A stretch of 64,000 nucleotides of DNA from Duganella rivi (lineage in GTDB: Bacteria; Pseudomonadota; Gammaproteobacteria; Burkholderiales; Burkholderiaceae_D). The stretch lies in assembly GCF_009857435.1 (NCBI RefSeq), contig NZ_WWCK01000007.1, positions 248,001 to 312,000 of the forward strand, written 5' to 3'. A program made the translations under genes and the position numbers. Under the pieces are notes generated by a model, which ran no database searches, was not told the origin of the DNA, and saw only the letters and a list, made by a program, of their open reading frames with translations. Below are positions 33,886 to 42,105 of this stretch, piece by piece. Within the stretch, counting starts at the first letter, position 1; each line of letters starts with the position of its first letter.

Positions 33886-35334
33886 ATGTCTCGTAGCACC
33901 AAAATTGTCGCCACGATCGGCCCAGCCTCCACCGACTTCAACGTACTGGTCAAAATGATCCGTGCCGGTGTCGATGTTGTGCGCCTGAACTTCTCGCATG
34001 GCAAGGCGCAGGATCACATCGACCGCGCCAAGCTGGTGCGCGACGCCGCTGCCGAATGCGGCCGCGAAGTGGCGATCATGGCGGACATGCAGGGCCCGAA
34101 AATCCGCGTCGGCAAATTCGAGAATGGTAAGATCGAGCTGACCAAGGGCGACAAGTTCATCCTGGACGCCAAGTGGGGCGAGAACGGCGAACTGGGCAAC
34201 CAGGAACGCGTCGGCCTCGACTACAAGGCACTGCCGCAAGACGTGCGCCCGGACGACCAGCTGCTGCTGAACGACGGCCTGATCGTGCTGGTGGTGGAAA
34301 AAGTAGTCGGCCACGAGATTTACACCGTCGTGAAAATCGGCGGCGAACTGTCCAACAACAAGGGCATCAATCGCCTCGGTGGCGGCCTGACCGCGCCGGC
34401 GCTGACCGCCAAGGACATGGAAGACATCAAGACGGCAATGAGTTTCCAGTGCGATTACCTGGCAATCTCGTTCCCGAAAAGCGCAACCGATATGGAAATG
34501 GCGCGCCAGCTGGCCAACATCGCCGGCGAGCCGTTCGGCCACAAGCCGCTGATGATCGCCAAGATCGAGCGTGCCGAAGCGATCCCGCTGCTGCAGGAGA
34601 TCCTCGACGCGTCCGACGGCATCATGGTAGCCCGTGGCGACCTGGCAGTGGAAGTCGGTAACGCCGCCGTGCCGGCGCTGCAGAAGCGCATGATCCGCAT
34701 GGCGCGCGAGTCGAACAAGCTGGCGATCACCGCGACCCAGATGATGGAGTCGATGATCTTCAACGCCGTGCCGACCCGCGCCGAGGTATCGGACGTGGCC
34801 AACGCCGTGCTGGACGGCACCGACGCCGTGATGACGTCGGCCGAAACGGCATCGGGCCGCTACCCGATTGAAACTGTAGAAATGATGGCCGCCATTTGCG
34901 TGGAAGCCGAGCAGTCCGAGTACAACAAGCTCGACGCCGACTTCGTGAATGCGACCTTCACCCGTATCGACCAGTCGATCGCCTACGCTGCGCTGTTCAC
35001 CGCGCACCACCTGGACGTGAAGGCGATCGTGGCGTTGACCGAGTCCGGCTCGACCGCACTCTGGATGAGCCGCCACAACATCGATACGCCGATTTACGCG
35101 CTGACGCCGTCGACCACGACCCTGCGCAAGGTCGCGCTGTACCGCAACGTCAAGGGCTACAATCTGGCGCAGGAAGGCGGCAGTACCGCTGTGCTGAAGA
35201 AGGCCGAGCAATTGCTGGAAGCCCATGGCATCGTCAAGAAGGGCGATACCATTGTGGTGACCTGGGGCTCGCCGATGGGCCAGGTGGGCGGCACCAACGC
35301 GCTGCGTATCGTCAAGGTCGGCGAATTTAGTTAA
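33886..35334 (+). CDS. pyk: Pyruvate kinase
   Basis: A 482-residue enzyme (PEP + ADP to pyruvate + ATP). KIVATIGPAS opens the protein, then VVRLNFSHG near residues 31-39, the active-site segment MIAKIERAEA, the metal-binding MVARGDLAVE and the TATQMMESM loop. AAGGA precedes the ATG. A REP-like repeat starts directly after its stop. Confidence 0.96.
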   Translation: MSRSTKIVATIGPASTDFNVLVKMIRAGVDVVRLNFSHGKAQDHIDRAKLVRDAAAECGREVAIMADMQGPKIRVGKFENGKIELTKGDKFILDAKWGENGELGNQERVGLDYKALPQDVRPDDQLLLNDGLIVLVVEKVVGHEIYTVVKIGGELSNNKGINRLGGGLTAPALTAKDMEDIKTAMSFQCDYLAISFPKSATDMEMARQLANIAGEPFGHKPLMIAKIERAEAIPLLQEILDASDGIMVARGDLAVEVGNAAVPALQKRMIRMARESNKLAITATQMMESMIFNAVPTRAEVSDVANAVLDGTDAVMTSAETASGRYPIETVEMMAAICVEAEQSEYNKLDADFVNATFTRIDQSIAYAALFTAHHLDVKAIVALTESGSTALWMSRHNIDTPIYALTPSTTTLRKVALYRNVKGYNLAQEGGSTAVLKKAEQLLEAHGIVKKGDTIVVTWGSPMGQVGGTNALRIVKVGEFS

Positions 35335-35344
35335 GTCGTCGTCG

Positions 35345-35416
35345 TTCCGGCGGAAGCCGGAATCCATGCTGCGCCTGAACGGCAGCTGAAGTATGGGCCC
35401 CGGCGTGCGCCGGGGC
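35345..35416. repeat. REP/BIME-like double-hairpin repeat
   Basis: Two GC-rich hairpins: TTCCGGC-GGAA-GCCGGAA (35345-35362) and the exact 20-bp GCCCCGGCG-TG-CGCCGGGGC (35397-35416), spaced by 34 bp. The element fills most of the pyk-fba gap. Repeats reading like this are scattered in Oxalobacteraceae genomes; that is from memory, and this window holds one copy. Confidence 0.75.
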
Positions 35417-35455
35417 GACGGCGTGACAGGTTTTTTTATTGTTTGGAGTATTACC

Positions 35456-36520
35456 ATGTCCCTCGTATCCATGCGCCAACTGCTGGACCATGCTGCTGAA
35501 AACGGCTATGGCATCCCTGCGTTCAACGTCAACAACCTGGAACAAGTGCAGGCCATCATGGCTGCCGCCGACGCGCTCAACGCGCCGGTGATCATGCAAG
35601 CTTCGGCCGGCGCCCGCAAGTATGCCGGCGAAGCCTTCCTGCGCCACCTGATCGACGCCGCCGTCGAAGCCTACCCGCACATCCCGGTCGTGATGCACCA
35701 GGATCACGGCCAGTCGCCGGCCGTCTGCCAGGCGGCGATCCGCTCGGGCTTCACCTCGGTGATGATGGACGGCTCGCTGGAAGCCGACGGCAAATCGGTG
35801 GCTTCCTACGAGTACAACGTTGAAGTATCGAAAGAAGTGGTCAAGTTCTCGCACGCCATCGGCGTGACGGTGGAAGCCGAACTGGGCGTGCTCGGTTCGC
35901 TGGAAACCATGAAGGGCGACAAGGAAGACGGCCACGGCGCCGACGGCACCATGACCCGCGAACAACTGCTGACCGATGTCGCGCAAGCGGCCGACTTCGT
36001 GCAGCGCACCCAGTGCGACGCGCTGGCCATCGCCATCGGCACCTCGCACGGCGCTTACAAGTTCACCCGCAAGCCAACCGGCGACATCCTGGCCATCGAC
36101 CGCATCAAGGAAATCCACGCCCGCATCCCGAACACCCACCTGGTGATGCACGGTTCGTCGTCGGTGCCGCAAGAACTGCTGGCCATCATCCGCGAATTCG
36201 GCGGCGACATGAAGGAAACCTACGGCGTGCCAGTCGAAGAAATCCAGGAAGGCATCCGTCACGGCGTGCGCAAGATCAACATCGACACCGACATCCGCCT
36301 GGCGATGACCGCGGCCACCCGTAAATTCCTGTTCGAAAACCCATCGAAGTTCGACCCGCGCGACTTCCTGAAGCCAGCGCGCGCTGCTGCCGAGCAAATC
36401 GTGCGCGCCCGCTTCCAGGCGTTCGGCTGCGAAGGCCAGGCGTCGAAAATCAAGGTCATTCCACTGGAAAAAATGGCCGAGCGCTACAAGGCCGGCGAGT
36501 TGGCCCAGATTGTGAAGTAA
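35456..36520 (+). CDS. fba: Class II fructose-bisphosphate aldolase
   Basis: A 354-residue zinc enzyme of the Calvin/glycolysis type (CbbA-like). MSLVSMRQLLDHAAENGYGIPAFNVNN is the N-terminus; HQDHGQS holds the catalytic Asp and a zinc His, EAELG supplies a metal ligand, and HGSSSVP and the NIDTD phosphate-binding motif follow. TTGGAG lies about 7 nt before the ATG. It reverses the pfp step product (FBP), so glycolysis and gluconeogenesis both pass here. Confidence 0.96.
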   Translation: MSLVSMRQLLDHAAENGYGIPAFNVNNLEQVQAIMAAADALNAPVIMQASAGARKYAGEAFLRHLIDAAVEAYPHIPVVMHQDHGQSPAVCQAAIRSGFTSVMMDGSLEADGKSVASYEYNVEVSKEVVKFSHAIGVTVEAELGVLGSLETMKGDKEDGHGADGTMTREQLLTDVAQAADFVQRTQCDALAIAIGTSHGAYKFTRKPTGDILAIDRIKEIHARIPNTHLVMHGSSSVPQELLAIIREFGGDMKETYGVPVEEIQEGIRHGVRKINIDTDIRLAMTAATRKFLFENPSKFDPRDFLKPARAAAEQIVRARFQAFGCEGQASKIKVIPLEKMAERYKAGELAQIVK

Positions 36521-36559
36521 AATAACGGGTTAGTCCCTTCGGATTAACCTCGACTCTTC

Positions 36560-36598
36560 AACCGGCGAACGAGGGATTGACCTCACCGCCGGTTTTTT
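36560..36598 (+). terminator. Rho-independent terminator after fba
   Basis: AACCGGCG (36560-36567) pairs with CGCCGGTT (36587-36594), an inner GAGG/CCTC stem extends it, and T6 follows. The purC ATG is 24 bp downstream, so purC needs its own promoter or read-through. Confidence 0.85.
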
Positions 36599-36621
36599 GC
36601 TTTTTCATTACATTCCTTGCT

Positions 36622-37515
36622 ATGAACAGCCTCTACCAGTCTTCCATCAAGTCCCTGCCACTCCTCGGCCACGGCAAAGTCCGCGACAACTACGCTGTTG
36701 GCGATGACAAAATCCTCATCGTTACCTCCGACCGCCTGTCGGCTTTTGATGTTGTCATGAATGAACCGATTCCCGGCAAGGGCAAGGTACTGAACCAGAT
36801 GACCGATTTCTGGTTCTCGAAGCTGGGCCACATCGTCCCTAACCACCTGACCGGCGTTGCGCCAGAGTCCGTGGTCGCAGCCGACGAAGTGGAGCAAGTC
36901 AAAGGCCGCGCCGTGGTGGCCAAGCGCCTGAAGCCGATCATGGTGGAAGCCGTGGTACGTGGCTACATCATCGGCTCGGGCTGGAAAGACTACCAGGACA
37001 CCGGCTCGATCTGCGGCATCAAGCTGCCGGAAGGCCTGAAGCAAGCTGAAAAGCTGCCGCAGCCGATCTTCACCCCGGCTGCCAAGGCCGACCTGGGCGA
37101 ACACGACGAAAACATCAGCTTCGCTGAAATGGAAAGCCGCATCGGCGCCGAGCTGGCCGCCAAGATGCGCGACGTTGCCATCAAGCTGTACACCGAAGCC
37201 TCGGAATTCGCTGCCACCAAGGGCATCATCATCGCCGACACCAAGTTCGAATTCGGCCTGGACGAAAACGGCGTCATGCACCTGATGGACGAAGTGCTGA
37301 CCGCCGACTCGTCGCGCTTCTGGCCGGCTGACTCGTACGCTACCGGCATCTCGCCGCCATCGTTCGACAAGCAATTCGTGCGCGACTACCTGGAAACCCT
37401 GGACTGGGGCAAGACTGCACCGGCGCCTGCGCTGCCAGCCGAAGTCATCGAAAAAACCCAGGCCAAGTACTTCGAAGCCATCGAACGCCTGACCGGCGAA
37501 AAGCTGAAGGTTTAA
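36622..37515 (+). CDS. purC: SAICAR synthase PurC
   Basis: A 297-residue enzyme joining aspartate to CAIR in purine synthesis. Motifs: GHGKVRDNYAVGDDKILIVTSDRLSAFD (residues 16-43), the AEAVVRGYIIGSGWKDY-type segment and IADTKFEFG. It is of the long yeast-like type. The start MNSLYQ fits the family; no strong ribosome site is visible. purE begins 3 bp after the stop. Confidence 0.96.
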   Translation: MNSLYQSSIKSLPLLGHGKVRDNYAVGDDKILIVTSDRLSAFDVVMNEPIPGKGKVLNQMTDFWFSKLGHIVPNHLTGVAPESVVAADEVEQVKGRAVVAKRLKPIMVEAVVRGYIIGSGWKDYQDTGSICGIKLPEGLKQAEKLPQPIFTPAAKADLGEHDENISFAEMESRIGAELAAKMRDVAIKLYTEASEFAATKGIIIADTKFEFGLDENGVMHLMDEVLTADSSRFWPADSYATGISPPSFDKQFVRDYLETLDWGKTAPAPALPAEVIEKTQAKYFEAIERLTGEKLKV

Positions 37516-37518
37516 GCG

Positions 37519-38019
37519 ATGAGCGATCAGAACAAGCCATTGGTCGGCGTCATCATGGGCTCGTCCTCGGACTGGGACGTGATGCAGAACGCGGTCAACA
37601 TTCTCAAACAATTCGGCGTGCCGTTTGAAGCGCAAGTGATCTCGGCCCACCGCATGCCGGACGAAATGTACGCCTACGCCAAGAGCGCCCGCGCGCGCGG
37701 CCTGCGCGCCATCATCGCCGGCGCCGGCGGTGCGGCGCACTTGCCGGGCATGGTGGCTGCCATGACCATCGTGCCGGTGCTGGGCGTGCCGGTGCCGTCC
37801 AAGTACCTGCGCGGCGAAGACTCGATGCTGTCCATCCTGCAAATGCCGAAAGGCGTGCCGGTCTCGACCTTCGCCATCGGCGAAGCGGGCGCGGCCAATG
37901 CAGCGCTGACCGCCGTGGCCATGATCGCCTCCACCGACGACGCACTGGCCGACAAGCTGGAAGCCTTCCGCGTATCGCAAACCGAGGCCGCCAAGGCCAT
38001 GAAACTGCCGCTGGAATAA
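37519..38019 (+). CDS. purE: N5-carboxyaminoimidazole ribonucleotide mutase PurE
   Basis: A 166-residue class I PurE that converts N5-CAIR to CAIR. GSSSDWDVM (about residues 14-22), SAHRMPDEM and AGAGGAAHLPGM form the active site. It lies in the purC-purE-purK unit, 1 bp before purK. Confidence 0.97.
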   Translation: MSDQNKPLVGVIMGSSSDWDVMQNAVNILKQFGVPFEAQVISAHRMPDEMYAYAKSARARGLRAIIAGAGGAAHLPGMVAAMTIVPVLGVPVPSKYLRGEDSMLSILQMPKGVPVSTFAIGEAGAANAALTAVAMIASTDDALADKLEAFRVSQTEAAKAMKLPLE

Positions 38020-38020
38020 G

Positions 38021-39217
38021 ATGACCGATCCGAAGTACACGCCCATCCTGCCACAAGCCAATCCACCAGCCTGGCTGGGCGTGATGGGCGGCGGCCAGCT
38101 GGGCCGCATGTTTGCCCAAGCCGCACAAGCCATGGGCTACCAAGTTGCCGTGCTGGAGCCAGCTGATGCTTGCCCCGCCGGGCAAGTCGCGCAACGCCTG
38201 ATCAACGCCGGCTACAGCGATGCCGCCGGCCTCGACGCACTGGCCGCGCAATGCGCCGCCGTCACCACCGAGTTTGAAAACGTCCCGGCCGACAGCTTGT
38301 CGCGTCTGGCCCAGTCGGTGTTCGTGGCGCCGAATGCGCATGGCGTTTCCGTCGCGCAGGATCGCATTGCCGAGAAGCGTTTCTTCGTCGGCTGCGCGGA
38401 AAAATCCGGCGTGCTGCCGGCGCCGCACAAGGTGATCGCCTCGCAGGAAGACATCGACGCTATCGATGACCATCTGCTGCCGGGCATCCTGAAAACCGTG
38501 CGCATGGGCTACGACGGCAAGGGACAGGTGCGCGTGAAATCGCGTGCCGACGTGCAAGCCGCATTTGAATCCATGGGCAAGGTCACCTGCCTGCTGGAGA
38601 AAATGCTGCCGCTGGCCTACGAGGTGTCCGTCCTGACCGCGCGCGGCCACGACGGCGAATCGGTGGTCTACCCGATCGCTGAAAACGTCCACCGCGACGG
38701 CATCCTGTTCACTACCACCGTGCCGGGCCCGAACGTGTCGGACGAGAGCGCCCTGAAAGCGCAAAAGGCGGCGCAAGCCATCGTGGCCGAACTCGGCTAC
38801 GTCGGCGTGCTGTGCATCGAATTCTTCGTGCTGACCGACGGTTCGCTGGTGGTCAACGAAATGGCGCCGCGCCCGCACAACAGCGGTCACTACACCATGG
38901 ACGCTTGCGTCACCAGTCAGTTCGCGCAGCAAGTGCGTGCCATGGCGCGCCTGCCGCTGGGCGATGTGCGCCAGCATTCGCCGGCCGTCATGCTCAACAT
39001 TCTGGGTGACGTCTGGTTTGAAGGCGATAGCGAAACTCCGCGTGAACCGGCATGGGATCAAGTGCTGGCGCTGCCAGGCGCGAATCTGCACCTGTACGGC
39101 AAGGACGATCCACGCCGCGCCCGCAAGATGGGCCACCTGACCCTGATCGCGCCAACCTTGGAACAAGCGCAGCAGCAGCTCAACGCCGCCTGCGTGATTC
39201 TGGGAATCGAACCGTGA
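38021..39217 (+). CDS. purK: N5-carboxyaminoimidazole ribonucleotide synthetase PurK
   Basis: A 398-residue ATP-grasp enzyme that makes N5-CAIR from AIR and bicarbonate, the substrate for PurE. GVMGGGQLGRMFAQAA (about residues 13-28), ILKTVRMGYDGKGQ and NEMAPRPHNSGHYT are conserved. Its stop overlaps the next gene's GTG start as GTGA. Confidence 0.97.
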   Translation: MTDPKYTPILPQANPPAWLGVMGGGQLGRMFAQAAQAMGYQVAVLEPADACPAGQVAQRLINAGYSDAAGLDALAAQCAAVTTEFENVPADSLSRLAQSVFVAPNAHGVSVAQDRIAEKRFFVGCAEKSGVLPAPHKVIASQEDIDAIDDHLLPGILKTVRMGYDGKGQVRVKSRADVQAAFESMGKVTCLLEKMLPLAYEVSVLTARGHDGESVVYPIAENVHRDGILFTTTVPGPNVSDESALKAQKAAQAIVAELGYVGVLCIEFFVLTDGSLVVNEMAPRPHNSGHYTMDACVTSQFAQQVRAMARLPLGDVRQHSPAVMLNILGDVWFEGDSETPREPAWDQVLALPGANLHLYGKDDPRRARKMGHLTLIAPTLEQAQQQLNAACVILGIEP

Positions 39218-40287
39218 AGCAAGCACCCGCAACCGTAGCCGATCAAGCTGCGATCGCCGAAGCTGCTGCCGTGCTGGAAGAGGGCGGCCTGGTCGCTTTC
39301 CCGACCGAGACCGTCTACGGCCTTGGCGCGGATGCGGAAAACCCGGCTGCCGTCGCGCGCATCTACGAAGCCAAGGGCCGTCCGCACGACCACCCGGTGA
39401 TCGTCCACCTCGCGCCCGGCGCCGACCTCGATTACTGGGTCACCGAGGTGCCGGAAGAAGCACGCAAGCTGGTGCAAGCCTTCTGGCCCGGCCCGCTGAC
39501 CTTGATCCTGAAACGCCATCCGCAAATTTCTGACGCCGTTTCGGCAGGGCAGGACTCGGTCGGCATCCGCTGCCCGTCGCACCCGGTGGCGATCGCCTTG
39601 CTGAGCGCCTTCAAGGGCGGCAAGGGCGGCGTGGCCGCACCGTCGGCCAACAAGTTTGGCAACGTCAGCCCGACCTCCGCACAGCACGTGCGTGACGAAT
39701 TCGGCATGGACGAGCACGACGACGGCGCCCTCAACGGCGACGCCGCCTGTTCGGCCTCCGCGCTGGGCGTGGTGCTGGAAGGCGGCTCGAGCGAAGTGGG
39801 CATCGAGTCCACCATCGTCGATATGTCGCGCCTGGCGACGCACGGCCCGGTGCTGCTGCGTCCCGGCCACATCAGCGCACAACAGATTGCCGACGTGATT
39901 GGCATGCTGCCGGCTGCACCGGATCAAGCCGCACCGCGCGCTTCGGGCACACTGGAATCGCACTACGCGCCGCGCACACCGGTCACCATGCTGGCGGCCG
40001 ATGCGTTGACGGATGCGCTGGCCAAGCTGCAAGCCAAGGGCGTCAAGGTTGCGCTGATCAGCCACGCGCTGAACACGCCGGCCGCCGCCCACCGCCAGCT
40101 GCCGGCCGATCCGGCTGGCTACGCCTACGGCCTGTACGCGGCGCTGCGCGACATGGATCAAACCGGCTGCGACCTGATCCTGGTCGAAACGCCGCCGCAA
40201 GACAACGACTGGCTGGGCGTCAACGACCGCCTGCGCCGTTCCGTGTTCGGCTCGGCCGGCATCATCGATACCTTGCTGCAAAAATAG
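39214..40287 (+). CDS. tsaC: L-threonylcarbamoyladenylate synthase (TsaC/Sua5 type)
   Basis: A 357-residue enzyme forming threonylcarbamoyl-AMP for the t6A37 modification of tRNAs reading ANN codons. The YrdC domain covers about residues 15-215 (FPTETVYGLGADA, KGRPHDHPVIVHL, GIRCPSHP, SAPSANKFGNVSPT). A C-terminal Sua5 domain follows, so it is the long form. The GTG start at 39214 overlaps the purK stop by 4 nt. Its later partner in tRNA metabolism, tcdA, is also in this window. Confidence 0.92.
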   Translation: MKQAPATVADQAAIAEAAAVLEEGGLVAFPTETVYGLGADAENPAAVARIYEAKGRPHDHPVIVHLAPGADLDYWVTEVPEEARKLVQAFWPGPLTLILKRHPQISDAVSAGQDSVGIRCPSHPVAIALLSAFKGGKGGVAAPSANKFGNVSPTSAQHVRDEFGMDEHDDGALNGDAACSASALGVVLEGGSSEVGIESTIVDMSRLATHGPVLLRPGHISAQQIADVIGMLPAAPDQAAPRASGTLESHYAPRTPVTMLAADALTDALAKLQAKGVKVALISHALNTPAAAHRQLPADPAGYAYGLYAALRDMDQTGCDLILVETPPQDNDWLGVNDRLRRSVFGSAGIIDTLLQK

Positions 40288-40392
40288 GCGTTGATTGTTG
40301 CAGTGCGAGCTGTCGTTCGCGCATTGCTTTCCTGCTAAGATGAACTGGTTGCCGGCCGAAAATCTCGCCCGGCCATCTTGCAAGGATGGATT

Positions 40393-41931
40393 ATGCGTAA
40401 CGCTCGTTTGGCTGTGATTTCTTTGGCGGTGCTGTTGGCTTCCTGTGGCGGCGGAGGCGGCAGCTCCGGCACCGGTGGCGAGGTCTTCGTCCCGCCACCG
40501 CCGCCGGTATCGCTACGCGGGCAAATGATCGGCAGCGCCACCGTGGCCCCGGTCACAGTAAGCGCCGGCGTTACCGTCAACACGGTAGAGCCGGCCGTGC
40601 TCAAGACGCTGGTCGATGCGGGAACCGACTTCGGCAGCGCCGTCACCGGCAACCCGACCTGCGCGATTACCGTCTACTCGATCAAATACCACACCATCGA
40701 TTCCAGCACCGCCGATACCCCGGCGGGCGCCGCCATCTACGTGCCGTCCGGCAGCAATGCCGTCTGCCAGGGCGGCCGCCCGGTGCTGCTGTACGCGCAC
40801 GGCACCTCGGTACAAAAAAGCACCGATATGGCCAACCTCGGATCGAACGAGCCGCGCCTGATCGCGGCCATGTTCGCGGCGCAGGGCTACATCGTGGTCG
40901 CGCCGAATTACGTCGGCTATGCCGGTTCCACCGTTGGCTATCACCCCTACCTGGACGCCGAGCAGCAGTCGGCCGATATGATCGACGCCTTGCGCGCCGC
41001 CCGCAGCGTGTTCAGCAGCATCAACGCCAGCGCTTCATCGCGCCTGATGATTTCCGGCTACTCGCAAGGCGGCTTCGTGGCGCTGGCGACGCAGCGTGCG
41101 ATGCAGACCAAGCACGCCAGCGAATTCTCGGTGACGGCCGCGGCGCCGCTGTCCGGCCCGTACGCGCTGACCTTGTTTGGCGACGGCATTTTCAACGGCG
41201 CGCCGACTACCGGCTCGGCCGGTTTCATTCCCATGCTGATCAATGCCGGCCAGCGCGCCGGCGCGGCGCTGTACAGCAGCACCGCCGATATCTACGAACC
41301 CAAGTACGCTAGCGGCATCGAGAACCTGCTGCCGGGCACGCAAAGTCTCGGCGACCTGGTGGCGGCCGGCAAGCTGCCAAACGACGTGCTGTTTGCCGCC
41401 GATTCGCTGCCGCAGACTTCGGGCTACGGCAGCTTCTTCGGCGCCGACCACTTGATCAAGACCAGCTACCGCGACAGCTACCTGGCCGATCTCAAGGCCA
41501 ACCCGTGCAACGCCAGTAGCGCCTCGCCGCTGGCTTGCACGCCGGCGCAATCGCTGCGCAAGTGGCTGCTGAAGAATGATTTGCGCACTTACACGCCGGC
41601 GGTGCCGCTGTTCCTGTGCGGCGGCGATGCCGATCCGCTGGTTCCGTACAGCAATACCATCTACACCTCAGCCTATTTCCGCGCGCAAAACAGCGCCAGC
41701 CTGAAGCTGACGGTGCTCAACGTGGACGACACCGCGCTGACCGGGCCGTCGCTGGCCACGCGGGCGGAATTTGCCGCCGCCAAGGCGCTGGTGCGGCGCG
41801 CGGCGCTGGATCAAACCGGCAGCGCGGCTGCTGCCGACCAGGCCGTCAAAGATGCGTATCACGCCGGCCTGGTCGCGCCATTTTGCCTGCGAGAAGCACG
41901 TGCCTTCCTCGATTCTGCACCATCGCGGTGA
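40393..41931 (+). CDS. Lipoprotein alpha/beta hydrolase (secretory lipase-like)
   Basis: A 512-residue protein with a lipobox LLASC (Cys near residue 17), then a Gly/Ser- and Pro-rich linker (GGGGGSSG, PPPPP). The hydrolase domain has S224 in GYSQGG and D414 in GGDADPLVPY, in the pattern of secretory lipases and related esterases. Many cysteines suggest disulfides in the periplasm. AAGGATGG precedes the ATG. It likely hydrolyses esters at the cell surface; the substrate is unknown. Confidence 0.83.
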   Translation: MRNARLAVISLAVLLASCGGGGGSSGTGGEVFVPPPPPVSLRGQMIGSATVAPVTVSAGVTVNTVEPAVLKTLVDAGTDFGSAVTGNPTCAITVYSIKYHTIDSSTADTPAGAAIYVPSGSNAVCQGGRPVLLYAHGTSVQKSTDMANLGSNEPRLIAAMFAAQGYIVVAPNYVGYAGSTVGYHPYLDAEQQSADMIDALRAARSVFSSINASASSRLMISGYSQGGFVALATQRAMQTKHASEFSVTAAAPLSGPYALTLFGDGIFNGAPTTGSAGFIPMLINAGQRAGAALYSSTADIYEPKYASGIENLLPGTQSLGDLVAAGKLPNDVLFAADSLPQTSGYGSFFGADHLIKTSYRDSYLADLKANPCNASSASPLACTPAQSLRKWLLKNDLRTYTPAVPLFLCGGDADPLVPYSNTIYTSAYFRAQNSASLKLTVLNVDDTALTGPSLATRAEFAAAKALVRRAALDQTGSAAAADQAVKDAYHAGLVAPFCLREARAFLDSAPSR

Positions 41932-42018
41932 GAGGGGATTTGATCTGGCTTAACTCTCACCGAGCAAGCGTTCTTTTTTGCTCACAAACCCCTGTTTTTA
42001 GGGAATCTCCTCTATACA

Positions 42019-42074
42019 AGCGTTGTCAACGCTGGCATATTAGTTGGGTTGCGAATAGCACGGCCGTTCGCAAC
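42019..42074 (+). promoter_or_regulatory. Two inverted repeats upstream of the GDSL gene
   Basis: AGCGTTG-T-CAACGCT (42019-42033) is a 15-bp palindrome. GTTGCGAA (42048-42055) and TTCGCAAC (42067-42074) form an 8-bp stem 11 nt apart. They lie 32-87 bp before the ATG and could be operators or leader hairpins. Confidence 0.35.
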
Positions 42075-42105
42075 TCAAGCCAAAAAAATATCATGAGGAG
42101 ACAAA

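Noticed and set aside
33874..35472. 532-codon minus-strand frame covering pyk
   Set aside because: Antisense shadow of pyk. Its start reads through the REP-like repeat and gives the usual translated-repeat sequence.
42031..42052. Possible second sigma-54 promoter (TGGCAT ... TTGGG) before the GDSL gene
   Set aside because: The -12 GC is missing, so it fails the essential part of the consensus.
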